From contig JAJGOT010000350.1 in NCBI GenBank assembly GCA_022457155.1, positions 608,001-672,000 of the forward strand: a stretch of 64,000 bases of DNA, written 5' to 3'. The DNA is from Cladopsammia gracilis (lineage: Eukaryota > Cnidaria > Anthozoa > Scleractinia > Dendrophylliidae). This document shows, piece by piece, positions 44,232 through 56,702 of this stretch (its first letter is position 1; each line of letters opens with the position of its first letter). Below the pieces are notes generated by a model. It was not told the origin of the DNA. It saw nothing but the letters and a program-made list of their open reading frames with translations, and did no database searches. The translations under genes were made by a program, and so were the position numbers.

Positions 44232-46829
44232 TGTTTTACCAAGAGAACAAGCCAACAATTGTTCGTTGCAGAAGAGGCTGCGGAACTGGGTCCGATTAAA
44301 GTCAATTTCACGTTTGGAGTTCGCTTAACAAAGGAAGGAGTCAATGACACAGATACAATCAACCATTAGATCAGACTGCCTAACCCATTAATAGTAACAC
44401 ACTTCAGCCAACTTGAAGTTGCTAAGCAAACGGACGCCGTTATCAACTCGATAATGTAAGAAGTAGCAAGGCGGGTATACATGGGATCAGGTTGGATCAT
44501 TGAAAAAGTAAATACTGTTTATCTTGACTTTAGTAGATACCAACCTATCAGAGGCGGCGCTTACCTACCTCCCCCTAAAAAGTTAAAAGATAAGAAGCCC
44601 ATCATAAACATAAAAAATAGAGCCGATCAATGTTTGCGTTGGGATTTACGTGCAGCGTTGTTTCCTACACTAGACACGATACATGCAACAGACGAAGTAC
44701 CCAACAGACGACGGCTTGGATTTCTTTCCCAACGGCCCTAACTCGGCTCTCAAGAGTTGAAAGGCAGAACAGCCTAGCCTTTAACGTCTTTGGGTGGAAA
44801 ACAAATAATGTTGCCATCTATAGAGTTAGTGAAGTAGAAGATAAGGGCGTAAGACGAGTAAATCTTATGCTGATAGCCAACGAAAACAACACTCACTACT
44901 GCTATATAAAAAGCATAAGCAGGCTTCTTCGCAGCCAGCACGACACTGGAAATAAGGCCTATTTCTGCGATAGGTGCCTTCAAGAGTTTTCATCGCAGCG
45001 CGTACTCGACAATCATCTGGTCTACTGCAAAGGCATTAAAGGTCGGCCAGTTCGAGTTGAAATGCCAAAGGAGGTTAAAAACATCCTGCGTTTTGAGAAC
45101 TATCAGAACCAGATGAAGGCACCTTACATCATCTACGCAGACTTCGAAAGTCTCGTAACAAAAATAGTCCACGATTGCAATCCAGACCCCACAGAAAGCA
45201 GCACAACCAAGACATAAGTCCACACGCCCTGTGGTTTGGCTTCACGGTTGTGTGCTCAAACGGTAAATCATATGGTCCTTTCTACTACAAAGATGAGGAC
45301 GCAGTGAAAGTGTTCCTGCATAACATCCAACAAGTGGAGAGGATCATCAGAGATAAGCTAAGGTTGAAAAAGCCTCTTACCATGACAAGGGAAGACTGGG
45401 CAAACCACAAAAGGGCTGAAGAGTGCATCATCTGCCACGAAGACCTGTATAAAGAACATTTCAAGGAATCCGTTGAGGTTTACGATCCGAACACTGGAGA
45501 AAACGCAGGTTTGGTTCGCTGGAAAACCAACAAATGTTACTCCAACGCCTACAAAAAGACGTTCGTCCAAGACGAGGCGCTTCAGAGACTCTTTCGAAGA
45601 CCACTGCCACATAACAGGCAAATATCGAGGCGCTGCTCATAGGGCTTGCAATCTGAACTACTTCAGAATCAGCCCAAACACGATGGCAATACCAGTTGTG
45701 TTTCATAACCTGAAAGACTACGACGCACACTCCTATAGCGATATAGCCAATGTCCAAGCCGATCTAAAGTGCATACCAACCACCATGGAGAAGTACATCA
45801 CATTCTCCCTTGGCAAACTGAGGTTCATCGACAGCTGCAAGTTCATGCAATCAGGCCTCGATAACTTAGTTAGATCAAACAGTCCCAACTCCTTTTCCAT
45901 AACTAGCAAGTATGAAAAGGATCCCGACAAACTAATGCTCCTACTGCAGAAGGGAATCTCCCCATACGAATACATGTTCTCTTGGGAAAGGTTCGACGAG
46001 GAGACTCTGCCTGAAAAGGATGCGTTCTTTAGCAAGCTCAAAATGGAGCTCATCAGTGACGCAGACTACGAACACGCGAAGGCGGTGTGGAAGGCGTTTG
46101 GATGTAAGAGTCTCGGCGATTATCACGACCTATACCTCAAGATGAACGTGCTGCTGCCAGCTGATGTGTTCGAGAACTTCAGAACAACCTGCATGAAGCA
46201 TTATAGCCTCGACCCTGCCCATTACTACAAAAATCCTGGTCTAAGTTGGGACGCTCTCCTAAAACACACAAATATAAAGTTGGAACTCCTTACGGACCCT
46301 GACATGCATCCAATTGTCGAAAAGGGAATGCGCGGCGGCATTTCAATGGAGAGCAGGCGTTACTGTAAGGCGAACAATCCCTATCTTGAAGACAACCAAG
46401 GCGAAGGCGAAGGCGAACAATCCCTATCTTGAAGACAACCAAGACAACCAAGACAAGGAAACAAGTTACATCATGTATCTGGATGCAAACAACCTCTACG
46501 ATTGCGCCATAAGTCAGCACCTCCCAGTCGGTAATTTTGCTTGGTGTAGAGTAATACCAACAGAATACCAAATCAGGAAGTTGTCTCCAACCAGAAAGTG
46601 GGGCTACATCTTTGAGGTGGATCTTGAGTATCCCAAAGAGTTGCATGACGAGCAGAACGCCTACCCTCTAGCACCAGAAAAACAAAGAATCGAAAAGGCG
46701 TTGATGTCTGACTACTGTCATGTCCGATCTTCTCAAAGAGAAGAGCTCGAGAAGTTCAAACATTTCTTACATGACAACCAATTTGCTTATAATGAGATCA
46801 ACCCCCCTAACCGCAATACAAGTAATTAG
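44232..46829 (+). pseudogene. Polinton/Maverick-type DNA polymerase B, N-terminal two thirds (frameshifted)
   Basis: Five frame segments joined by about four frameshifts give a protein-primed type-B polymerase. A weak start leads to 'GSGWIIEKVNTVYLDF' (from 44481), then a Cys/His cluster 'YFCDRCLQEF' to 'LVYC', the 3'-5' exonuclease motif 'YIIYADFES' (about 45125), and a His/Cys insert 'CIICHEDL' and 'DHCHITGKYRGAAHRACN' (about 45420-45660) resembling an endonuclease-VII-like HNH knuckle. A long conserved middle with 'NPGLSWDALLKHT' and the polymerase palm motif A 'YLDANNLYD' (about 46475) follow. The catalytic palm motif with two aspartates, thumb, integrase, ATPase and capsid genes are absent. 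A 33-bp tandem duplication (46367-46440) adds 'NNPYLEDNQ' twice. Confidence 0.88.
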
Positions 46830-46849
46830 TAAGTAAATACTGTGTTCAA

Positions 46850-47480
46850 GTAAGTTCAAGTAAATTCTGTGTTTTTCGGTTGAATGAATTGTTTAGCATG
46901 ATTTTGGGCATTAAGTTTATCATGAACGAGTTCTAAAAAGCACGTACTGCTGATTGCTACACACGTTCTTTTTTTTTTTCATAACTGTTAAAATAGTGAC
47001 GTTAAAAATACTCTGAAAAGCCTTCTAAAACGCTTGTCAGAGCTCCTTGTTATTAAAACGTCAATGTTCGAATCAATTGCATATCTCAGTATAGCTAGTT
47101 GTTTCAGCTTAATATTTGGGTAGCATGAATGTAGTAAATTAAACTATATTGGCGGTGGACGTAACAGGTGAACTTTGGCCACAAATTTGCATATAAACCT
47201 TTAGGTAACATTATACACTATCTTCTTCGACTCATGTTTGATGTGCTCTCACCTCGTGTTTACTCTTGAATAACGTATTACGAGGAGTATAGATCGCATG
47301 TACGAAACTCTAGAAGGTACCAAGTGATAATGATTTTCCCGCCGTTTCTCGCTTTTCACAGCTATTTGTAACAGCCTCCTATTATACTACGAAATATCTA
47401 GTGTTAAAACTAACGTTACTGTTCTACTCAGTTGTTCAGCAACGTGATTTGTGAAATGTATTCTTTAATTAATCCACTTA
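46850..47480 (+). repeat. Segment D: partial copy of the GPCR-upstream segment
   Basis: Blocks such as 'tttatcatgaacgagttctaaaaag' (compare 34.1 and 62.5 kb) and 'gtagtaaattaa...ggtggacgtaacagg' (compare 34.45 and 62.9 kb) show this is another, more diverged copy. Non-coding. Confidence 0.6.
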
Positions 47481-48110
47481 TGCTAAGAAAAATAATTCAG
47501 ATTGCTGTTAGTTTTATTTCAACTATTTCCTACAGTTGGCCTTGTTCGCATGCTTAATGTTAGACAAAATCTTATTTTGAAACAAAAAAGAAGAAGAAGA
47601 AACTCAATGTATTCTACATTGTGAATCTTGGATTGTAGAGTAGTTACACTACTAGCTATACTTCGAATTCTTAATTTCTTATGTACGTTTAAAGCCGATT
47701 TCAATACTCATAGGGTTCTTGTTCCATATTAAAGCTTAATTATATCTGAAAAATGCGCGTTAAGCCCTTATTTTCTCTTTTTATTCCAATAGCTCCTGCT
47801 AAGATCTGCTTTTCCCGCATATTCGAAAACCGGACAAAATACCTTGGTATAAGGAGTAACCGTCCTAAAGGCTGTCCAGTTTTATATTAGACGTATTTAA
47901 CGCCTGACGTTAAAGAGACGTTAAAGTTGTCTGTTAAGTGCGTCTGAACGACGCACATCAAAGAAGAGTGACGTTAAATTCGTCAGACATTAAATCCGTC
48001 GACAACTTTACGTTTCGGACGATATGAACGTCGCTAGCATAATTATATAAAAACAGCCATTTTTATACAACCACGCGCATATCTGCCTTCTCACAGTGTC
48101 GGTGCAAAAG
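47481..48110. other. Non-coding; inverted 'gacgttaaa/tttaacgtc' words at 47885-48040
   Basis: No gene seen. The repeated words may be a decayed MITE, but I cannot set its limits. Confidence 0.35.
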
Positions 48111-48177
48111 CATCATATAAATAAAGTTCATTTTTGCTGTCCCAATGCCATACGGTATAACAAACACTTCCATGAAC

Positions 48178-48324
48178 TATTCACATGGGCTATTCACTGA
48201 GGAAGGGACAGAAGTCCCGAAACGTCTGAACATTTAGTTTCAAAAGCGCTTTTATAACTTTTTTCAAACATATTCATTTGATACGATTGGCGCTACACAG
48301 TTCATATCTATTATGATTTTATTT
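48178..48324 (+). mobile_element. 147-bp insertion bearing a hammerhead-like ribozyme, 12-bp target duplication
   Basis: The paralogous site in segment A (around 15790, opposite strand) reads straight through one copy of ACTTCCATGAAC. Here that 12-mer occurs on both sides (48166-48177 and 48325-48336). The insert encodes no protein. Its size, target duplication and ribozyme-like core fit a non-autonomous Penelope-like or retrozyme-type retroelement end; that assignment is inference. Confidence 0.8.
48193..48230 (+). ncRNA. Hammerhead ribozyme-like motif
   Basis: Stem I TTCA/TGAA (48193-48196 with 48227-48230), core CTGAGGA (48197-48203), one extra A, stem II GGGAC/GTCCC (48205-48209 with 48214-48218, loop AGAA), GAAA (48219-48222), then C-G-T-C, with the expected cleavage after C48226. 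Stem III is only two pairs, as in minimal hammerheads of Penelope-like elements, which act as dimers. The extra A before stem II departs from the consensus. Confidence 0.6.
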
Positions 48325-51169
48325 ACTTCCATGAACATCTATTTTCTCACTTCACAATCTATACACAAGCAGAATGGTGGTATTAGAACATAGCCCATGA
48401 AGACTAGAAAAGTTTGAAAACTACATTTTATAAACAATGTGTGGCGATTTCATAGGAAATATATTTTACTTTTTTCAAATCTAATTAAATGATGTCCATT
48501 AAAAAAGAACAATAAGCAGACATTCCCGCGTCAAATTCTCAAAGCAAGTGACTAATAGAGATACAGGCCGTTCTGAATATTAAAATTAAACACGCTAGAA
48601 ATTAAGAAAAATATTAAATTGTTTTGCTCAACTACTTTAAGAAAATTTTACAACTATAGTTGAATTTTAGGTCCCTGGTAAAACATCATTAAATAACCGC
48701 ATGACAAAGAAAGGAAGAGTAGTTTTTTTATTAATAAGATATTTTGCAACGCCACAAGCTGTTTTCCTCTTGCGATGAAAAACAAGATAGCGCACAAAAT
48801 ATTATAACATGGAAAATGTTGTAAAATAAATACCTCTTATTACCCTCGTTTTTCTCGGTCCGTATTTATTATATCTCAAAATCGGAGATGAAGGAAAACC
48901 TTTCAAGTCAAAAGATGGACGGCTACATTTGACTGACGTACGTCACAAGAAAGCAAAGAGCAAATTGTATTGGCTTTCAAAAATAGTGTGATCGGTCCTC
49001 GATTCGGCGTGAACTTGCGAATTAATTTATTCTTCTTTGTGTTCGATAGGACGACGGAAATCTGACACAAGGTAGTTTGCTTTGTGTTTTGTGTTGGTGG
49101 GTGCGTTGGTTGAATCCCATATGAGAGGCACGAGAATGCTCGTCATTTCATTAAGCGGTGTTAATTACGGAGTTTGGTATCACTTAGGGTGTTCAGGAAG
49201 GAACGCGGTATTTGTAGTCATCATGGTATCTTTAAGGGCTGCATGCCAAGTTTTTTGACAATGTCTGTTAGTCCATTACATGACAAATTAAACTTGTGAA
49301 TAAAACTTCCATCATAAATATGAAACGTTTTCTTCAGTCATATGTCATATCAATGTAGAACGATACGAACCGTCGTTGATTAAGGATAAAATATACCATC
49401 TCGGTAACAGTTGCTTTTTTTTCTAGATGTAAAAAGTAAAGTCGTGTTCCTTTTTTTCTTTCTTTTCTGAATTTTATCAAACAGTGCTATAGTCACCAAG
49501 TGAACATATAACATTTTTCTTTTAAAGTCGACTGAACATTGCGTGAGATTTATTTATGATTTTCTTGGTATCCCGTTTTTTATGTTATGAACCCTCGGAA
49601 GTAGACGCAAACTTATACACTCCACTGTGGCATTTGGTAACATTTTATATGTTTTTTTTTTCACCGAAAAAAGGTGAAAAACACGCATTTTTATTCACAA
49701 ATGGCTTGACCTCGTGATACTTATGACGTCATATCTCGTCACCATAGGAACTGATTTTTGCCAAACTTTACCAAAATGTGTCTCAAGGATAATCGTTGTT
49801 CATGCTGACAATCTTCATCAACAGAGAATATCGACTAGTATATATTTTATCACTTTAGCATAGCGAATCGATCATCAAAGTGGTAAGCTATCAGACCATT
49901 ATGTCACTTTAACCCTTCAAATTAAAATGGAGGAAAGTAAAAATCAATAAGCACGTATTGGCCCCCTTCGCATTCTGACATCGTTGACAAATAACCTTTT
50001 GTATGGACGTGACGATGGATCTTTTTAGCACTTAATAATGATGCAGTTATTAAAAGGATTTCAAGCAGAAACGGACTGAAAGTTAAGCGGATTAAAATGA
50101 ATAAGCTATACATTATTAATTATTAATAAACTTTATTCTAAAGCTGTTTTCTCATATATAGTTGTTTATTTAATTCTCATGATAAAGAAAGACAAATGGG
50201 TAACATGGTATACAAAATACCGGCTTAATTACTGATCACGATGTAAAGAAGAACTGTTTTACTAATCATTTCCGCTCTCTTTGCAAAATATCTAAAATTT
50301 GCATGTTTAGTTTCAATGACATTCAAATATAGAATATTCTTTGCTCAGACATCCATCTCATAGATACTGTATTTTGCTTAAGGATAGATAACCCGTCGCT
50401 GCCATTATCGTTTGGTCCACAATATTTATCCGCTGTGATATATTTTCAATTGATCAGATCTGACTAGCTTTTCACTTTTTCTCCATTCTAAACAGGTATT
50501 TTTCTGACCAAAACATTTAATTCGAAGCATAAAATTCTACAATGATGAAAAAAGTATATTTTTGTAAGTTTCATGCATTCTCTGAGAAAAAAGAAGAGAA
50601 AATGGTTTCCACACTGCAGTTGTTTAAATAATTAAATATTTCGAAAAACAAAAGAAGAGTTCGAAATATTCTACCGTCTGTGTTGAATTCTGGTGTTATC
50701 TTATGTTCACGTTTTATGTTATAGTACCCGCTAACATATTCTTCATTTGTCAGGGGCATTCATCGAATTGTTTCACCAACTACTAGCTATTAATTCGTGA
50801 TGCTGTGACCATCCTTATATTTTCGGATCACCATTAGAAGAACAGTTTTAGGTTTTCAAACAGAAATATGAAAACTGACGTTTACGGATCCAATAAATAC
50901 TACGCCTGACGTTTTTGAGATGATGAAAATGCTATATTCATTGGTGCTAAGAAAGTAGTTCAGCTTAAAAAAAATCGGGAGGCAAATAGCTCCCTTAAAA
51001 CATTCTTAATCTAAAAAAAAGAGAGGGAAAAAAGGATATTGTTCCTAATACGTTCGGCCTGTTCCATTTTACAGAAAATGTTAATGGCCTTTTTTTTCTC
51101 CAAATGTGTATTCGTAATACGAAATTTTATATCACTTTTCATTATTATAGAAACTTGTACATACGACAC

Positions 51170-51638
51170 TAGAACGTTTGCCCGTAAGCCGGTTTAAATA
51201 TGATAATGAGTTCAGTAACATGCAAATGAGCTTTTAACATTCTTATGCAGTGACTTCTTTTAAACTGAAGGGAGCTTAAGCAACGACGACGGCAACGCCA
51301 AGGAAAACGTCACTTGAAAAAGGGATTTGTGCTATTTTAAACTACTTTGCAGTTGTTTCAAGTTGTTTAGTTTGTCTAACGTGACTGGATTATGCAGGAT
51401 CTTAATTTGTAGGAGAGGCTTTCAAGTTCGTGTGTTCACGTTCTCCACAAAACCTATAATTTGATTATTTGACGTTGTTGTTTTGCATGGAACGGCAAAA
51501 AAATGTACCAAAATGTAAAATGCACGTGCAGAGGCATTATTTTCGCTCATTAAACCTACATGTAGGGGGGATAAAAGTTCATTAGCATGTTACTGAACTC
51601 ATTATCATATTAAAACCGGTTTACGAACAAACGTTCTA
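51170..51638. mobile_element. MITE inserted into segment C (about 469 bp)
   Basis: Ends 'tagaacgtttg' and 'caaacgttcta', with the arms continuing through 'aaccggttt' and 'gatwatgagttcagtaacatgc'-type sequence. Segment A near 12.9 kb lacks it, and TA is the apparent target duplication, so a Tc1/mariner-type MITE is likely. Confidence 0.85.
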
Positions 51639-52133
51639 TTGAACAGTAAATTAACTGTTTGGTGAAAGCGATTACTACATTCATATTTAAATATATGAAC
51701 GTTTCGTTGTCAATGTCTTCAGGCTTTTACTTATGTTTTACCGATTAACAGTGAAAACTCGAAATGCCATAATTTTGTAAAAACAACATCATTTATTTTC
51801 TTAGAAAACTGATCGGTGTGGCGTCGCCATCCATAAAAGCCATGTAGATGCATACGTTAATCGTTTCGGTAGTGCGTTTACTAAGACAACATTTTGATCG
51901 TATTCACCGATTCCGATACTGAAACTCGTTGTTGCTCGATTTAAAGAATAACCTATTGCTGAACTGTGTCATGACTGTTGTCGTACAGTTTAAATTTGCC
52001 TGTTTAGGGACCTATTTATTCGCGCACTGGTTACATTTTTTAATCGAGCCTTTTGGTAGTAAAGATTTTAACCGATTTGTATAATCAGTTTGAATTTAAA
52101 AAAAAATATCATTCTATTCTTAAAACCTCATTA

Positions 52134-52250
52134 CTCATGCGCGTAGCGGCATGAGGTAAGGTTTCGGCTCCGTTTTTCTTGTTATTATTTTTATTTTTTG
52201 TGTCACGATTTTGCATGCAAATTTATGCACGCATATTTTAAATTGTACAC
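52134..52250 (+). repeat. Dispersed repeat, second copy of the 9709-9840 family
   Basis: Shares the 'gcatgcaaatttatgcacgc' core and T-rich part. It is on the + strand here as at 9.7 kb. Confidence 0.5.
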
Positions 52251-53269
52251 TTCCGGTTCATAGCTTTGCCACTAAACTTCCTGTGTAGTGACTTCCGGCT
52301 ACTCTCAGTTCCGGTAAAAGGGCGTTACTCAAGTGTCACGACAGCGTCTCCTACAACCCTACTTACATTAGCAATGTTCATGTTTGGTATAAAAAAGACT
52401 TAGAAGAATCATTCCCTTCATTGTGGTACAGCCTTCATTTCCAAAACAATCAATAGTAAACAACGTGGTTTGCAGGAACGATGACTGAATGAAAGGAGTA
52501 CTCTTTGCCATGTCGGACATCTTCTTATCATGTTTAAAATATATCATGAAACTAACTTACGCATGCGCATGAGTATAAGCTGCTAGGAGCCTCTTGTTTT
52601 TAACCAAAATGCCCGTAATTTTAACATGCGAGGACAGCTTGTTCTCTTACTTCGATAAAATTAAATAGTCCTATGAGATCTCAGGTTTTGTATCTACAAA
52701 TTTCACGACAATCATTACCATGCAACTCGCTCCACAAAATGGTGGTACAATTTAATCTGAAAATGCTGTGCTAACGCATTTGTGTTAGTTATCGCACTAA
52801 AAGCGAAAGAGTGCAGCCAGACTATCTCCCATCTGAAAGCAATATGCCACCTAAAACTTTATTGACAAAAATCGAGTGATGAGAAACATACGGCTAGGGC
52901 AGTCAGCATTACAAGTGATGTTTCCAATCACAACCTCTGACTGCGCATTTCATGTTATTTCAGCAATCCTTACCAACCTGTCCTGCCTCGCACAGCCTTG
53001 CTTGAATGACAAAGTTCTTTCTTTCCTCAGACCCTCTTTGACCTCATGTGTTCGCCATCGAAATTGTATGTTCACCAGAACACAAACGTCATGTTAGATC
53101 GTGTGCACCGCTTGTAGACGTCTGAATAGATCCACTTTAGACCTCTCCATACTTCGTAGCCAGGGCATAAGCTTTCTCTCGACCAGTGGCTAGGGAAATC
53201 CTTAGTTTCGGTCTCGGTTGCGGTTTGGTATTTCGTTCTTTCTCTGGTTTCGAGCCAACTACTTCTCCC

Positions 53270-53690
53270 TTCATCGTGTTTCACAACAGAGCTTTTTCCT
53301 CTACAAATTTGGCCAAGTGTGAAAAGGTTGGTTCCGTGCCAGATAAGATCATTGAGCCAGCTTTATCCACCCATTTAGACTGCAGGCCAGGGTTGTTCAA
53401 AAAGTGAATAGTACTATCCACCGGATAAATCACTATCCAGTGGATAACACAAAGGATTTTGTTAATGCTTATCCACTGGATAGTGATTTATCCGGTGGAT
53501 AGCGCCATCCACCTTTTGAACAACCAGGGCCAGCTAGATACATAGGAAAGCGTTGTATGGGTTCCGGATAAAAATTTCCACATCTTTATACAAACGATTC
53601 AAATACGCGAGTTGCCCAGTTATCGACCTCGTTAAAAATACTACTCTCGACTCGCGGTTGTAACACCTTCCTCGAGCCGTAAAGCTATAA
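53270..53690 (-). pseudogene. BEL/Pao-like Gag fragment, inverted copy
   Basis: On the minus strand it repeats the 'LQSKWVDKAGSMILSG' and 'FSHLAKFVEEKALL' elements of the relic at 11.34-11.74 kb. It is additionally split by the 53391-53525 foldback element. Decayed, with no other domains. Confidence 0.4.
53391..53525. mobile_element. Foldback MITE (135 bp) inserted in segment C
   Basis: 'ggttgttcaaaaagtg' to 'cttttgaacaacc', with an interior palindrome around 'ctatccaccggataaatcac'. Segment A lacks it at the matching place near 11.6 kb. Confidence 0.85.
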
Positions 53691-54029
53691 ATTAAAAAGA
53701 CGGAAACTGAAAGAATAAAATAGAAAGCTCTACAGTTATGACTGCTGTGGGGTATTCTACATTTGCAACTTGAAGAATTAAAATAAAAGTTTGAGATGTC
53801 ATGATGTTAGCGGGTGACCAGCCAATATATTCCACTCTGACCAGACCTTGGATCGGGAACGGTTAGTTTGACGGCTTCAAATGTGACAGGCCGTTGCTTC
53901 TTTGTTGCTTCTCATCTCCTACATGCTGGGGTGTTTAATTTTGACAGAGGTTTTTGGCTGAACTGCATTGTAACTGGACATCAACGGAGAAAGAGTCAGC
54001 TGTAAACCGGGTCGTGTTAAAACTAATCG

Positions 54030-54700
54030 ACCTTGACGGTTTTTGGCGCCATCTTGGTTGGGGGGCAAACATGGCTACAATTACAGTAAATTAATGGGAT
54101 TTTGGCGGACTTCGAAACTCTGAAACTTTGTTCAAATGTTTCGGATCTTGACTAAGAATACATCCTTTAAAAGGTATTTTTTCATGAGATTCTTTTCGTT
54201 AAATACAGTGCACAAAACCAAATGATTACAGCCGCAAACAAAATTTTAAAACTTCACACAAACCCTTGTAATCAAAACTGCAAATTTGCCGCGAAATTAC
54301 AAGTGACATTAGAAGATTTCTAATTCAGTTTTTACAAACGTTGTAGCGTTTGTAATGATCCAATTTTCAATCAGTTTAATAACATAGATAAGATGCACAA
54401 AAATAACTTTAAATTTTGGAAGTCCGTCGATGTGTTATGGAGTTGTGGAGTACAAAGTCAGCCAAAATCCCACACATTTACTGTAATTGTAGCTGTTTGC
54501 TCCCCAACCAAGATGGCGCCAAAAACCGTGAAAAGTTTATTAAATATTATCAGCATTAAAGGCGGGGGGGGGGGGGGGGGGGGGGGGCAAACATGGCTAC
54601 AATTACAGTAAATTAATGGGATTTTGGCGGACTTCGAGACTCTGAAACTCCGTTCAAATTTTCCCAACCAAGATGGCGCCAAAAACCGTGAAAAGTCTAT
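54030..54700. mobile_element. TIR MITE (copy of 30786-31298) with partial tandem duplication
   Basis: The copy runs from 'gacggtttttggcgcc' to 'aaaaccgtgaaaag' at about 54536, then a 24-G run (54564-54587), and then a second, internally deleted copy ('caaacatggctacaatt' ... 'ccgtgaaaagtc') to about 54697. Confidence 0.75.
54564..54587 (+). repeat. Poly-G tract (24 G)
   Basis: Uninterrupted G homopolymer at the junction of the two MITE copies. It has G-quadruplex potential. Confidence 0.95.
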
Positions 54701-56251
54701 TAAATATATCATCAGCATTAAAGTCATTAACATATGAGCCATGTGCTCATTATAAATGCAAATTTTACCAGATTTTTCTTTTGCCAACCAATTCAGAAGA
54801 GAGCGTCTATAGTGTCTGTAGCGTCTTGTTTTGTTTAGTACTAACATTTAGCTAATACGTTTTGAGAAAAGGGAAAAAAAGACCTTTTTCTGGCTACCTA
54901 ACTGACCATTCTAAAATCCTCGCAAAACTCGAGCGAAAATGGCATGACAACATTGACTGAAGTTACATGTAACTTAATTTCGTCTGTATCACGTGCACGT
55001 TTATAAACATTTTACTGAACTAGCTTGCTCGGTCCCTGTTAGTAAAAATATTAGTCTTGTTATTGTCTTTTCTGCTGGCAGTCGCTTTAGACCCCGTCTC
55101 TTGCACTGAACGAGTTAGTCGATAACATCTGTGCATATCTTTCAGGATTTTGTTCAGTTTTTAATATCGTTAAGATTTGTGATTTGATGATTAACATGTC
55201 TCTGCGTTTAATGAGGCCAACTGTAAAAGATAGACCGATTAAGAACTGATCTCGATTAATCGTGCTAATGGATCTGAAATCATATGTTAAATAGAAAAAA
55301 AAAAACGTTTTTGTAAAGTAGAACCTTTTTCCTGCGAAGTTGCTTTTCCTGAATGTCATTATCGTGAAACTGTTAATTGACTTAGCATTATCACTGGAAT
55401 GATATAAAAGCCAAACAGATAAAAACTGAAAGTGGGAAAAAAAAAAAAAAAAGCCTTGCAATTATATCATAATAACTTTTGTTACGAGGAATCTCAATAA
55501 AATGTCTACGAAACGTCAATATATCAACGGGCGACCACCTTATATCTTCCGCTTTATTGTAAATTAACCAAGTCTGATTGGGAACGGTTCAGTTCATGGT
55601 TCCAAGTACAGCTGTATGGCAGGCTGTTGTTTCTCCTTGTCAGTACTATTGCTGGCCTGTGTTGTTTGGGGCGCTTGACTGAATTGTATTGCCACTGCAC
55701 ATCAAGGTAACAAACAACTTTAGCTTTTATACACAAAATGTAGCTCTACTTGGTATGTTATTTTTTCATGATGCTTTGAAAACGTAATGGTCAAATTAAA
55801 TTCGGTCGATGTTTTAACCGAGAGAATAAAAGTATTATTTATCAATGAACCTGAGCCCGTTCAAGACAAAAAACATGCTTTCTTTGGCGGTGACATATGC
55901 TGCCATGTGCGAATCGTATAATTATGATCGTTCGAATTCTTTTAAAAAGTTGAAAAAGGAGAGCGTGTTACGATTTTTTACATCAACTCGACGCGCATCG
56001 TCTTGACTTGCGTTCTTTCTCTCGACCGAGTTCTTACGTAAATAGGAACAAAAAACAATAATGAGCCTTTACGAGTTTTTTTTTTTTTTTTTTTATAATT
56101 TCAAGAAAGAAGATAACAGTGCACGAACATATTTTACTAAATGTGCTTTTTTCAGAGCTAATAATGTTCAAAGAAAACTGTTTTTTGTTTGTATAGTAGG
56201 AACCTTTTAACGGTTGTCCAACAGGTTTACAATACAGTGGCACCTCGATTT

Positions 56252-56257
56252 AACGAA
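56252..56257 (+). other. Target-site duplication, left copy (AACGAA)
   Basis: AACGAA precedes the left terminus and recurs at 60862-60867. The uninterrupted MITE at 32.9 kb has a single copy at this place. Confidence 0.92.
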
Positions 56258-56702
56258 AGTAGTAGGATAGGCACAGCAGCTACCTTTTTTTTGCGGGGGA
56301 ATCTAATTAATTTGCGGGGGAATACATTAACGTAGATGACGTCATAGGCTCTTGTCTTTTATCTCATGAATAAAATGCTGTGGTTTCTCATTAACGTGCG
56401 GAGGTATACATTAACGACCGTTAATTACGTTATTGCTGTGGTATTCCATAACCTAGAATAACCAGTTCCAAAAACCGGCTTTGCAAGATTTCACCACAAT
56501 GGCGCAATGAACTCGCCCAGACGTGCCCTATTATTATTCTCCCTTCCCCTGCCTTCCCCTGTTTTATAAATAAATAAATATTAATAAACGGAATCCCTTT
56601 TCAAAACAATGGAAACAATAGGTTTGCCCAAAGTTGCCCGCTTTATACCAACTCACTTCAAAACAAAACAAAACTGACACAGATATCCTTTACAGACATA
56701 GA

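Larger units (their letters stand above)
48110..53685. repeat. Segment C proximal part: inverted duplicate of 11.34-15.84 kb
   Basis: Reverse-complement alignment to segment A is continuous apart from insertions described separately (48178-48324, 51170-51638, 53391-53525). At 53683 homology switches to segment B in direct orientation. Confidence 0.88.
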
